Below, in pieces: positions 49,915-57,805 of a DNA stretch of 64,000 nt (its first letter is position 1; each line of letters starts with the position of its first letter). This DNA is from Bryobacteraceae bacterium (GTDB taxonomy: Bacteria > Acidobacteriota > Terriglobia > Bryobacterales > Bryobacteraceae). A program made the position numbers and the translations under genes. The DNA is taken from NCBI GenBank assembly GCA_029975915.1, contig JARKOC010000367.1:1-64000 (forward strand). The letters are read 5' to 3'. The notes below the pieces were generated by a model. It was not told the origin of the DNA. It saw nothing but the letters and a program-made list of their open reading frames with translations, and made no database searches.

Positions 49915-50550
49915 ATGGCGCCAGAGACAGACAGAGACATCACGCTTGCAGGGCTCGTCCACGATCTGAACAACGTGCTGGAAACCATCGCCGGCGCCGC
50001 TGAATTGATCGAGGGGCCGGAAAGCTGCCAGGAGATCGCCGATACCATCCGGCGATCCGTGGAACGCGGCAGGCGGATCACTGGAAGCATCGTTCAGCAG
50101 GCAAGAGCGCCGGTGGGTGTGCAGGAGCCGATGGAGTGGGCGGCCGGATTCGTCCGGGATCTGGCGAAACTGGTCCATTCCGCGCGCTTCTCTGTCACAG
50201 TGGACGCCGATCCGGATATTCTGCTTCCTGGGGAGGCGTCAGACTGGGAGCGGGTTTTCATGAACCTGTTTCTGAACGCCATGCAAGCCACGAAGGGCGC
50301 GGGCAAGGTGGTGGCGCGCGCCAGGCGCGAGGGCGACATCTGCTCGATTTCGGTGTCGGACAACGGGCCAGGAATCCCGGAGGAACTGATCGGCAAGGTG
50401 CTGCGGTCACGCGTGTCCACGCGGGGCGCCCAGGGCGGCCTGGGACTATCGATCGTAAAGACGATCGTGGCCGGCCACGCGGGCACCGTGGAGGTATACA
50501 ACCAGGCAAGCGGCGGAGCGGTATTTCAGATCCGGGTACCCACCTGCTGA
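49915..50550 (+). CDS. Minimal soluble histidine kinase
   Basis: A 211-residue protein containing only the kinase core. The H-box is LAGLVHDLNNVLETIAG (His16), the N-box NLFLNAMQA (about 123), then DNGPGIPEE (G1) and QGGLGLSIVK (G2). No membrane helix, PAS, GAF or receiver domain is present. It starts 15 nt after aroA and is not beside a response regulator. Autophosphorylation at His16 is expected from the motifs; the signal and the target are unknown. Proteins with an HDLNN H-box often sit inside longer hybrid kinases, so this may be a reduced form. Confidence 0.82.
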   Translation: MAPETDRDITLAGLVHDLNNVLETIAGAAELIEGPESCQEIADTIRRSVERGRRITGSIVQQARAPVGVQEPMEWAAGFVRDLAKLVHSARFSVTVDADPDILLPGEASDWERVFMNLFLNAMQATKGAGKVVARARREGDICSISVSDNGPGIPEELIGKVLRSRVSTRGAQGGLGLSIVKTIVAGHAGTVEVYNQASGGAVFQIRVPTC

Positions 50551-50608
50551 CAAGTCCAGGCACGGGGTATCGCACGCGAACCGAGGCTCTTCAAAGGGAC
50601 TGACTGCG

Positions 50609-51475
50609 ATGCGGACCAGATTCGTGACGCCCCATCTGCTTCTGGTGGCGCTGGCGTGCGCCCAGGCGCCGCCAGAGTCCAATCCCGACGTAAGGGAAAT
50701 CGTCCGGAAATCGGTGGAAAGAGATTGGAGCAACTTCGACAGAGCCCGCGACTACACCTATTTGCAGGACGTTGAACAACGCCGCATAGATGCACAGGGG
50801 AGGACGGAGTCGACGAAGTCGAGAACATTCGACGTTGTGGTGCTTGGCGAACGGCCCTACCGGATGTTGATCGCAGAGGATGGCCGCCCGCTGGACCCGG
50901 TGAAAGCCCGCAAAGCGAACGAAGATTTCGAGAAAGAAATCCGCAAGCACCAGCGGCTGACGGAGAACGAGCAGCGGAAGCGGGCCGAAAAGCGCCGCAA
51001 GCAGGATGAGGCATCACGGGCATTTCTCAGGGAGATCCCGGACGCCTTTCAATTCGAGCTGCTGCGCCGCGACCTTCTGGACGGCATCCCGGTGTGGGTA
51101 ATCCGCGCCGAGCCCCGGTCCGGCTATAGGCCGAAAGTCAAGGATGCCCATCTGCTGAAGAAGTTTCGAGGCGTACTCTGGATCGACGAAAAAGAGTATC
51201 AGTGGGTCAAGATCGAGGCAGAGGCGATTGGCACGGTTTCGTTCGGTTGGGTGCTCGCGAGGTTGGCAAGGGGAAGCACGGTAGCCTTCCAACAGACCCG
51301 TGTGAACGATGATTTGTGGTTGCCGTCCAAGGCGGCGACTCGCATCAACGCGAAGCTGGCGCTGGTCAAGACGATCCGGGCCGAAGTCGATGTGCAGTGG
51401 CGCGACTACAGGAAGTTCCGGACTGAATCGCGAATCGTCCCTGAAGAGCGGCCATCGCCGGCTTCGCCGCGGTAG
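50609..51475 (+). CDS. Exported protein of unknown function (acidobacterial family)
   Basis: A 288-residue protein with a short signal peptide ending near ALACAQA. It has a helical, strongly charged middle (about 95-140; KANEDFEKEIRKHQRLTENE) and a beta-rich C-terminal half (RGVLWIDEKEYQWVKIEAEA and on), of the type seen in LolA/LolB-like outer-membrane lipoprotein carriers. No catalytic motif is recognised. It follows the histidine kinase by 58 nt and precedes the amidase gene by 115 nt. Confidence 0.6.
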   Translation: MRTRFVTPHLLLVALACAQAPPESNPDVREIVRKSVERDWSNFDRARDYTYLQDVEQRRIDAQGRTESTKSRTFDVVVLGERPYRMLIAEDGRPLDPVKARKANEDFEKEIRKHQRLTENEQRKRAEKRRKQDEASRAFLREIPDAFQFELLRRDLLDGIPVWVIRAEPRSGYRPKVKDAHLLKKFRGVLWIDEKEYQWVKIEAEAIGTVSFGWVLARLARGSTVAFQQTRVNDDLWLPSKAATRINAKLALVKTIRAEVDVQWRDYRKFRTESRIVPEERPSPASPR

Positions 51476-51589
51476 AGGTGGGGTAAGTCAAATCACTGAG
51501 ACGGTTCCAAGGGTGTCGCCTGCAGGACTAAGGAAATCGAGCATGTCCGCCGATGGAGGGAGAGAGGTTCGACCAACTCCCGAATCGGT

Positions 51590-52789
51590 ATGTCGCGACA
51601 GGTGAAATCTCCGGGCCGTATCGCATGCGCAGCCGTAAACTGGCAGGCGAGCCGGATCGGAGATCCGGTCCAGAGGCTGAAGTTCCTGCGCAAAGCGGTG
51701 GGCGACCGGCAGCCTTTCTCCCCCGAGGTCATTGCCCAATCGGGCGCCTGGAGGAATAATCGCTGGAAGTTCGCCGTGGCTGGGGTGCTGCTATTGGCTT
51801 GGCCGGCGATACAGGTGAGCCAAGGCGTAGGCGTTCTGTTCAGGGCTCCCGCGGCGGTTTCGGCGGCTTCCAACGGTGCGGGCACGTTCCCGACAGTGTG
51901 GATGCTGGAGTCCGGCGATGGATCTGAGGTCTGGTCGAACGGATTGCGGATCGAGCGGCGCTATGAGACGGTGAACGAGCCGAGCCGCTTCGAAGCCTAT
52001 CCACTGGATCCGGGCAAGCCCCCAGTGGAGATGAGCGCCCCGGTGGGCATTGTGTATCACACGACGGAAAGCCACCTGGCCCCGCTCGAGGAAAGCCAGA
52101 GCAAACGGCTGAAGGTGATCGGCGCGTCGCTGCTGGGCCTGATTCAGGAGAACCGCTCGTATCATTACGTCATCGACAGGTTTGGCCGGGTCTGGCGGGT
52201 CGTGCGAGAGACGGATGAGGCCAACCATGCCGGCAATTCAATTTGGGCCGACAGCAATTACAGCTACCTGAATCTGAACCGCGGCTTCCTGGGCGTGTCG
52301 GTCGAGACGCAGACGGCTGCCTCGGGCGAGGAGTCTCCGGCCACACCGGCGCAGGTCCACTCGCTGAAGGTGCTGACAGAGATGCTGAGGTCGAAGTACC
52401 GGATTGTGGCCGGCAACTGCGTCACACACGCGCAGGTATCGGTGAATCCGTCAAACAACCGGGTGGGATACCACTATGACTGGGCGGCCAAGTTCCCCTA
52501 TTTGGAGGCTGGTTTGCCCGACAACTATACAACGCCGATCCCAGCGATCTGGCTGTATGGGTTCACCTACGATCCGTTGCTGGTCAACGTAACCGGATCC
52601 AGGTATTGGCAAGGTCTGCTGAAGGCCGAGTCCAGGCTCAGAGAAGACGCGACGGCCCATGGAGCGCGGCCGGAGGCCTACCGTAAGGCCTTGTCGCAGC
52701 GCTATGTGGCGCTATTCGCCCAAATGAAATCAAAGGTGGAGGCATCCGCCGAAACAAGACAAGGCGCCAATAAGGAGAGCATGAGATGA
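51590..52789 (+). CDS. Membrane-anchored N-acetylmuramoyl-L-alanine amidase (Amidase_2/PGRP type)
   Basis: A 399-residue protein. An N-terminal cytoplasmic segment (1-60) is followed by one membrane helix (61-78), then an Amidase_2 domain (about 145-300). Candidate zinc ligands and catalytic residues are His157 in GIVYHTTESH, His192 in YHYVID, His280 in NCVTH and His295/Asp297 in GYHYDW. It should cut the bond between muramic acid and the peptide stem at the outer face of the membrane. The C-terminal 90 residues are helical and charged. Its stop overlaps the start of the next gene (ATGA), so the amidase and the actin-like protein are translationally coupled. The ribosome site of the start is weak. 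Confidence 0.8.
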   Translation: MSRQVKSPGRIACAAVNWQASRIGDPVQRLKFLRKAVGDRQPFSPEVIAQSGAWRNNRWKFAVAGVLLLAWPAIQVSQGVGVLFRAPAAVSAASNGAGTFPTVWMLESGDGSEVWSNGLRIERRYETVNEPSRFEAYPLDPGKPPVEMSAPVGIVYHTTESHLAPLEESQSKRLKVIGASLLGLIQENRSYHYVIDRFGRVWRVVRETDEANHAGNSIWADSNYSYLNLNRGFLGVSVETQTAASGEESPATPAQVHSLKVLTEMLRSKYRIVAGNCVTHAQVSVNPSNNRVGYHYDWAAKFPYLEAGLPDNYTTPIPAIWLYGFTYDPLLVNVTGSRYWQGLLKAESRLREDATAHGARPEAYRKALSQRYVALFAQMKSKVEASAETRQGANKESMR

Positions 52790-53793
52790 GCGAGCAAGTG
52801 AAACAGTATGTCGGACTGGACATCGGGACAAGCCGGGTGGTCGCGGCGAGGAAGAACGGCGACATCGAAACATTCGAGAGTCAGCTCAACGCGTTTGTAA
52901 AACTGCCGCACTCGAAAATGACGGAAGCCAGTCTGGCGCGCGAGAGCGTGCCGTTTTCGCTGTCGGACGGGCATATTCTGGTGTACGGCAACGAGTCGGC
53001 GTCGCTTGCCGACCTGCTGGGCCAGGATGTCAGGCGTCCGATGACGCAAGGCTTCCTCAATTCGGAAGAACCGGAAAGCCTGGCGCAGATGGAGGAGATC
53101 CTCAGTTCGGTGCTGACACCGGGCGAGGGTGACGATCTGTCGGGCACGAAAATCTGTTTCAGCGTGCCGGCGGCGCCGGCGGGCAATCAGGACAGTCTGA
53201 CCTACCACGAAGCGACGGTGAGGCAGATCCTGGAGAAGTTGGGCTATTCCGACATCCGTAGCATCAACGAGGGCGTTGCGGCGGTCTACTGCGAACTGGC
53301 CGAATCCAATTACACGGGCATCGGCGTGAGCTGTGGCGGCGGTCTCTGCAACGTGGCGCTGGCCTATCTCTCGGTACCCGTCATGACCTTCAGCGTCCCC
53401 AAAGGTGGTGACTTCATTGATGCCAGTGCGGCAGCGGTGACGGGCGAACTGGCCGACCGGATCCGCCTGGTGAAGGAGGAGACGTTCCATTTCAACGGGC
53501 ACTACGCCGACAAGGTTCAGCAAGCGCTGACGGTTTACTACGATGACATGATCCAGTCCGTGGTGCAGGGACTGAGCGATGCGCTCAGAGGGTCGCGCCA
53601 TGTGCCCAAGATGAACCGGAAAGTGCCGCTGGTGCTCACCGGCGGCGGAGCCATGCCGGATGGCTTCAAAGCCAGGTTCGAGAGAGCACTGCAGGTGGCC
53701 AATCTTCCATTGCCCGTCTCCGAAGTGCGCCTGGCGAGCGAACCGCTGCTCACGACGGCGCGTGGAGCGCTGGTGGCGGCGATGAGCGAGTAA
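52786..53793 (+). CDS. Actin-like ATPase (MreB/ParM/FtsA superfamily)
   Basis: A 335-residue protein of the actin/HSP70 fold. Phosphate-1 is GLDIGTSRVV (Asp12); the connecting region has SINEGVAAVY (160-168). Phosphate-2 is VSCGGGLCNV (181-190), where the usual DxGGGT has Ser in place of Asp and Leu in place of Thr. The adenosine motif is LTGGGAMPDGF (284-294). No membrane helix is present. It is about 335 residues, close to MreB and ParM. By position it works with the amidase just upstream, which suggests a filament or scaffold that directs wall cleavage; this is inference. It could instead be a plasmid-type ParM relic, but no ParR gene is visible. Confidence 0.75.
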   Translation: MSEQVKQYVGLDIGTSRVVAARKNGDIETFESQLNAFVKLPHSKMTEASLARESVPFSLSDGHILVYGNESASLADLLGQDVRRPMTQGFLNSEEPESLAQMEEILSSVLTPGEGDDLSGTKICFSVPAAPAGNQDSLTYHEATVRQILEKLGYSDIRSINEGVAAVYCELAESNYTGIGVSCGGGLCNVALAYLSVPVMTFSVPKGGDFIDASAAAVTGELADRIRLVKEETFHFNGHYADKVQQALTVYYDDMIQSVVQGLSDALRGSRHVPKMNRKVPLVLTGGGAMPDGFKARFERALQVANLPLPVSEVRLASEPLLTTARGALVAAMSE

Positions 53794-53898
53794 GACGGAC
53801 CGGCGGCTGAGAGTCTTCGACCAAACGGACTCGGACCGCATCTAAGTGGTTCATTATCAATGTTTTGGGTGGTCTGGCCACTCTGTTCTCGTGCTCTC

Positions 53899-53922
53899 CG
53901 GGGTGGTCCGGCCCCCTTTTTT
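53899..53922 (+). terminator. Weak candidate terminator after the actin-like gene
   Basis: GGGG (53900-53903) can pair with CCCC (53912-53915), followed by six T (53917-53922). The stem is short (4-5 bp), so strength is doubtful. A similar GGTGGTCTGGCCAC sequence lies 30 nt upstream. Together they occupy the 206-nt gap before the SYLF gene. Confidence 0.4.
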
Positions 53923-53999
53923 GTCTGGCCGCCAGCCGAGTGTGCGAAACGGGGGCGGCATTGCTGACGTACCCTTGTAAAGAGAGGAGGGACTAGCCC

Positions 54000-54671
54000 A
54001 TGCGTTTATTGCTTGGTGCATTCCTAGTGATGGCGGGTGCGTTTGCAGGAGAGGCGGAGAATAAACGGCTTCAAGAGTCTGCTGTTGTGTTGACCGAGAT
54101 TATGGGAACCGGGGACAATGCGATCCCCCAAAACCTGATGGAGAAGGCGGCCTGCGCGGTGATCGTGCCGGGGATGAAGAAGGGCGGTTTCATTGTAGGT
54201 GCGAAGTACGGACGCGGATTTGCGACATGCCGCAAGCCGTCGGGCGTAGGCTGGTCGGCGCCGTCGGGTGTGCGGATCGAAGGCGGCAGTTTTGGACTCC
54301 AGATCGGCGGGGCCGAGGTGGATATTATCCTGCTGATCATGAATAAGAAAGGGATGGACCGGCTGACCTCGTCCAAGTTCACGCTCGGGGGAGAGGCCAG
54401 CGTCGCCGCCGGGCCGGTCGGGCGTGACACCCAGGCACAGACGGACGCGACAATGCGGGCCGAGATTCTGTCTTGGTCGAGGTCGAGAGGAGTTTTCGGC
54501 GGGATTGCCCTCCAGGGAGCGACTCTGAGGCGCGACGCCGAGGTGGACAGAGCGCTGTACGGTGCGGAAAAACCCGTGCTGGACATTCTGGACGGGCACG
54601 TCAATCCGCCCAAGGCAGCGGCGCAACTTCTGGCGGCGCTAAACAAGTACTCCAGCCGGCCGAACAAATAG
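54000..54671 (+). CDS. SYLF/Ysc84-domain lipid-binding protein, exported
   Basis: A 223-residue protein with a signal peptide (MRLLLGAFLVMAGAFAGEA). The SYLF domain covers about 40-205: KAACAVIVPGMKKGGFIVGAKYGRG, WSAPSGVRIEGGSFGLQIGGAEVDIILLIM, then SRGVFGGIALQGATLRRDAEV. In eukaryotes this domain binds phosphoinositides and actin; bacterial members are envelope proteins of unknown role. The start has GAGGAGGG upstream. It lies 206 nt after the actin-like gene, on the same strand. Confidence 0.88.
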   Translation: MRLLLGAFLVMAGAFAGEAENKRLQESAVVLTEIMGTGDNAIPQNLMEKAACAVIVPGMKKGGFIVGAKYGRGFATCRKPSGVGWSAPSGVRIEGGSFGLQIGGAEVDIILLIMNKKGMDRLTSSKFTLGGEASVAAGPVGRDTQAQTDATMRAEILSWSRSRGVFGGIALQGATLRRDAEVDRALYGAEKPVLDILDGHVNPPKAAAQLLAALNKYSSRPNK

Positions 54672-54684
54672 CCGGCACTTGAAT

Positions 54685-54706
54685 AGACAGGCCAGAAGGC
54701 CTGTCT
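54685..54706. repeat. Perfect palindrome between convergent genes
   Basis: AGACAGGCC-AGAA-GGCCTGTCT forms a 9-bp perfect stem with a 4-nt loop between the SYLF stop and the dehydrogenase stop. It could end transcription from both sides, though it has no T-tract. It may also be a copy of a dispersed repeat. Confidence 0.65.
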
Positions 54707-54708
54707 CA

Positions 54709-55665
54709 CTAGGCCACGCGGTTCATGGGTGAGCCTGAGAGGAATGCGCGCAGGTTGGCCGCCGTCATCTCCATGAGCCGCGCGCGTGCTTCGCGCGTGG
54801 CCCAGGCAATGTGCGGGGTGACGATGCAGTTCTTCGCCGTGATCAGCGGGTTTGCCTCGGCGGGAGGTTCGACCGATAGCACATCGAGCGCCGCGCCAGC
54901 GAGACGGCCGGAGTTTAAGGCGTCGGCGAGATCCTGGTCGACGATCAGCGGCCCGCGGGAAGTGTTCACCAGTAGCGCCGACTGCTTCATGGTAGCGATG
55001 GACTCAGCGCGAATCAGGCCCTGAGTAGACGGAAACAGCGGGCAGTGGAGGCTGATGACGTCCGAGGTGGCGAGCAATTCCTCGCGGCTGACGAACCGGA
55101 AGCCGCCGTAGGAGGGCGGGTTGGCCTCGAATTCGTCGTTGGCGAGAATCTTCATGCCCAAAGCGTCGGCGATCTTCGCCGTCTGGCGGCCGATGCGGCC
55201 AAAACCGATGATACCCATGGTCTTTCCGGCGAGCTCAATGAGCGGTGACTTGGAGTAGGACCAGTCGGCTGAAGTGTACCAATCGCCTTGGCGGACCGAA
55301 TTCGCATGCGCGCCCACATGGTGGCAGAGCTCGAGCAGCAGGGCGATGGCGAACTGGGCGACGGAATCCGTCCCGTAGGTGGGGATGTTGGTGACGGCGA
55401 TTCCCAATTCCTTGGCGGCATCGACATCGACGATGTTGTAGCCGGTTGCGAGGACGCCAATATATTTCAATGACTTAGAGCGTTCCAGGACGTCGCGCCG
55501 CAGGGGAGTCTTGTTGGTCAGCACCAGTTCCGCGCCGGCGATGCGTTCGGCGATTTGATCGGCTGGAGTCCGGTCATGGATGGTGACGTTGGCGAGAGCT
55601 TCGATGGCGGACCAACTGAGGTCGCCGGGGTTCAGGCAGTAGCCGTCGAGGACAACGAGGTTCAT
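54709..55665 (-). CDS. D-2-hydroxyacid dehydrogenase (glycerate/hydroxypyruvate type)
   Basis: A 318-residue NAD-dependent dehydrogenase from ATG 55665; the frame continues to 56082 but that would overlap the sigma-factor gene on the other strand. The nucleotide-binding motif is MGIIGFGRIGRQTAKIA (about 148-164). The catalytic Arg is in NTSRGPLIVD, Glu in LSVEPP and His in TPHIAW. The family reduces 2-keto acids such as hydroxypyruvate to D-2-hydroxy acids. Which acid is used is unclear. It is convergent with the SYLF gene. Confidence 0.9.
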   Translation of the reverse strand: MNLVVLDGYCLNPGDLSWSAIEALANVTIHDRTPADQIAERIAGAELVLTNKTPLRRDVLERSKSLKYIGVLATGYNIVDVDAAKELGIAVTNIPTYGTDSVAQFAIALLLELCHHVGAHANSVRQGDWYTSADWSYSKSPLIELAGKTMGIIGFGRIGRQTAKIADALGMKILANDEFEANPPSYGGFRFVSREELLATSDVISLHCPLFPSTQGLIRAESIATMKQSALLVNTSRGPLIVDQDLADALNSGRLAGAALDVLSVEPPAEANPLITAKNCIVTPHIAWATREARARLMEMTAANLRAFLSGSPMNRVA

Positions 55666-55786
55666 CGATGAAATTGTCTCAAAACCAGGCGGCGGGGCGG
55701 GCGCGAAAAAAGTGGAAGAAATTGCATAACAACGGCGGGCGCTTTCGTATCCGGTTGTGAGAGCAGGCACAATGGGAGCCGGACAG

Positions 55787-56320
55787 ATGGCTGAGGTGAT
55801 GGCGAGCGCCGGCTGGCGGACAGCGGCCCGCGAGGATGCGGGCTTTGCGGCCATCGTGCGCGAGCACCAGTCCATGGTGTACTCGATCGCCTGGCACTTT
55901 TTCCGGAACCGGGCATTAGCCGAGGAGATCTCGCAAGACGTGTTCCTGGCGCTTTTCAGGAACCTGGACGGGATCGAGTCGCCTGGACATTTGGAGGCCT
56001 GGCTGCGGCGCACAGCGTCGAACCGGTGTATCGACGCCTGGCGGAAGAAGGGATTCAAGGAAGAGGTCGCCATGGAGGGCATGCCGGAGCCGTCCGGTGG
56101 GCTGAAGGTCGGCGATCCGATGTTGCGGGAGACCCTCAGGAAGATGGTGGCGTCGCTGCCCGAGCATCAGCGGATGGTCATGATCCTCAAATACACGGAG
56201 GACATGGACCCGGATGAGATCGCCGGGGTGCTGGGGATGCCGGTGAGGACGGTTTGGAGCCATTTGAGACGGGGCGTGGGGATGTTGAGGGAGAAGCTTG
56301 GCAGGGTGATGGAGAGCTGA
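55787..56320 (+). CDS. RNA polymerase sigma factor, ECF type
   Basis: A 177-residue ECF (sigma-70 group IV) factor from ATG 55787, which has GGGAG 8 nt upstream; GTG 55757 is an alternative. Sigma region 2 covers about 17-85 (FAAIVREHQSMVYSIAWHFF, AEEISQDVFLALFRNLDG, LRRTASNRCIDAWR). Region 4 covers about 110-170 (LRKMVASLPEHQRMVMILKY, then DEIAGVLGMPVRTVWSHLRRG). It heads a set of four plus-strand genes; the next gene starts 1 nt after its stop and probably encodes the anti-sigma partner. Confidence 0.93.
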   Translation: MAEVMASAGWRTAAREDAGFAAIVREHQSMVYSIAWHFFRNRALAEEISQDVFLALFRNLDGIESPGHLEAWLRRTASNRCIDAWRKKGFKEEVAMEGMPEPSGGLKVGDPMLRETLRKMVASLPEHQRMVMILKYTEDMDPDEIAGVLGMPVRTVWSHLRRGVGMLREKLGRVMES

Positions 56321-56321
56321 C

Positions 56322-56651
56322 ATGGATCGATTCGAACAGGAATTGAAGGACGCATTGAGGCGCGAACCGGCGCCGGAATGGTTTGCCGATACGGTGATGG
56401 CGCGAGTGAGCGCCGAGCGGCAGAAGAAGCAGAAGCCGGTGTGGTTCGGATGGGCGCGGATGCGGTGGGTGGCGGCGTCACTGGTGCTGGTGGCGGTGGT
56501 TGGCGGTGTGCGCTTCGAGCAGCAGCGCGAAGAAAGGATCCGGGGCGAGCGGGCGAAGCAGGAGTTGATGGCGGCATTCCAGGTGACGGGGATGAAGCTT
56601 CGCCAGGTGGAAGAGCGGGTATTACCGGTGATTCACCGGGGCCAAGAGTAG
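56322..56651 (+). CDS. Small single-span membrane protein, probable anti-sigma factor
   Basis: A 109-residue protein with one membrane helix (about 48-64; WVAASLVLVAVVGGV). A short acidic/basic N-terminal part (DRFEQELKDALRREPAPEWF) faces the cytoplasm, and a charged C-terminal part follows. No zinc-binding HxxxCxxC motif is present. Its start is 1 nt after the sigma-factor stop, as for coupled sigma/anti-sigma pairs. The anti-sigma role is inferred from position and topology. Confidence 0.7.
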   Translation: MDRFEQELKDALRREPAPEWFADTVMARVSAERQKKQKPVWFGWARMRWVAASLVLVAVVGGVRFEQQREERIRGERAKQELMAAFQVTGMKLRQVEERVLPVIHRGQE

Positions 56652-56690
56652 GACGGACAGGACTAATCAAGGAAGCGAGGTACAGGTGCG

Positions 56691-57239
56691 ATGAGAATGA
56701 AGCTGATGGTGTGTCTATTCACGGTGGCAGGCGTAATGGCCGCGCAGCAACTGAAGTTGCCCGCGTCGCTTGAAAAACTGGCGGAGAAGGCGAAGGAATC
56801 AACAACTGTCACGCTGGGACCGGAGATGCTGGGCCTGGCGGCGAAGTTCATGGACAACAAGAAGTCGGATGAGGCCGAGGCCAAAAAGATCGCCGGGAAG
56901 CTTCGCGGTGTTTTCATCCGCAGCTTCGAATTCGAGAAGGAAGGCGAGTACACCGAAGCCGACTACGCCGAGGTCCGGACCCAATTGAAGAGCCCCGAGT
57001 GGACGCCGATCGTCGTGACAAAGAGCAAAAAGGAAGTCGCCGAAATCTACACGCATCGGGACGGCGGGATGCTGATTCTCTCGGCCGAACCGAGGGAGTT
57101 GACCATCGTCAACATCGTCGGCAACATCACGGCTGACGACATTGGCGGATTGAGCGGGCAATTCGGCGTGCCAAACATCAAGAGCACCCACGGCAAATCG
57201 ACTGGCGCCGCCCCGAAGAAGGACGAAGACGAGGAGTAG
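56691..57239 (+). CDS. DUF4252-like exported protein
   Basis: A 182-residue protein with a signal peptide (MRMKLMVCLFTVAGVMAAQ). It has the DUF4252 pattern: LEKLAEKAKESTTVTLGPEM, KLRGVFIRSFEFEKEGEY, then VVTKSKKEVAEIYTHRDGGM and LTIVNIVGNITADDI. The function is unknown. In other bacteria DUF4252 genes also sit beside ECF sigma and anti-sigma genes, which fits here. It ends in an acidic KKDEDEE tail, and the next gene starts 3 nt later. Confidence 0.75.
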   Translation: MRMKLMVCLFTVAGVMAAQQLKLPASLEKLAEKAKESTTVTLGPEMLGLAAKFMDNKKSDEAEAKKIAGKLRGVFIRSFEFEKEGEYTEADYAEVRTQLKSPEWTPIVVTKSKKEVAEIYTHRDGGMLILSAEPRELTIVNIVGNITADDIGGLSGQFGVPNIKSTHGKSTGAAPKKDEDEE

Positions 57240-57242
57240 TCC

Positions 57243-57731
57243 ATGACGGGGCGAATGGCGGCAAGAGCCGTGCTGGCGGTTCTGGTAATGGCCGGGACCG
57301 CCTCGGCGGCGGGTTTCGAGGATGTGGCGCGCAATGTCGAGCAGCGATTGGGGATGAACCGGACGCGGATGCCGGGTGTAGGTTTCCTGGTGAACAGTTT
57401 CGTCGCGGTGAGCCGGCCGGGCGGGGCGAGTTCCATGAGACTGGCGACGTTTGAGCGGGAGAACGGGCATTACCGGGCGGAGGTGTTTCAAGCGGCAGTG
57501 AGAGATGCTGCTGAAGATTGGATGCCGGTTGTTCAACTGAGGTCGAAATGGGATCGGGAAGAGGTGTCGCTCTATGTGAGACCAGCCGGCAAGAAATGGG
57601 AACTTCTGATCGCAACCAGCGAGCCAGCCGAGGGCACGCTGGTTTACCTGAAGATCCCGGGGCGGAACCTTCTGGAGTGGTTCAAGGACAAGACGGCGTT
57701 GCGGGAGGGCTTGGGGACGGGCGTGCAGTAG
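57243..57731 (+). CDS. Exported protein of unknown function, last gene of the sigma operon
   Basis: A 162-residue protein with a signal peptide (about 1-22). It is followed by a mainly beta domain (SMRLATFERENGHYRAEVFQ, WDREEVSLYVRPAGKKWELL) that loosely recalls DUF4252. No known motif is seen. It overlaps no other gene, starts 3 nt after the DUF4252-like gene and ends just before a terminator, so it is the operon's end. Confidence 0.6.
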   Translation: MTGRMAARAVLAVLVMAGTASAAGFEDVARNVEQRLGMNRTRMPGVGFLVNSFVAVSRPGGASSMRLATFERENGHYRAEVFQAAVRDAAEDWMPVVQLRSKWDREEVSLYVRPAGKKWELLIATSEPAEGTLVYLKIPGRNLLEWFKDKTALREGLGTGVQ

Positions 57732-57755
57732 GCGAAAGCAAGGGCGGACGATGGA

Positions 57756-57787
57756 AAAGGCGCCGGGTGTTCCGGCGCCTTTCGTCT
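57756..57787. terminator. Bidirectional rho-independent terminator
   Basis: A-tract, then GGCGCCGG-GTGTT-CCGGCGCC, then TTTCGTCTTT. The 8-bp GC stem with A on one side and T on the other can stop both the sigma operon (plus) and the S9 peptidase gene (minus), whose stops lie 25 and 19 nt away. Confidence 0.88.
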
Positions 57788-57805
57788 TTGCGGTCTGTGG
57801 GCAGA

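Noticed and set aside
55666..56082. N-terminal extension of the D-2-hydroxyacid dehydrogenase frame
   Set aside because: It would cover the sigma-factor gene on the other strand; the family's normal start is at 55665.
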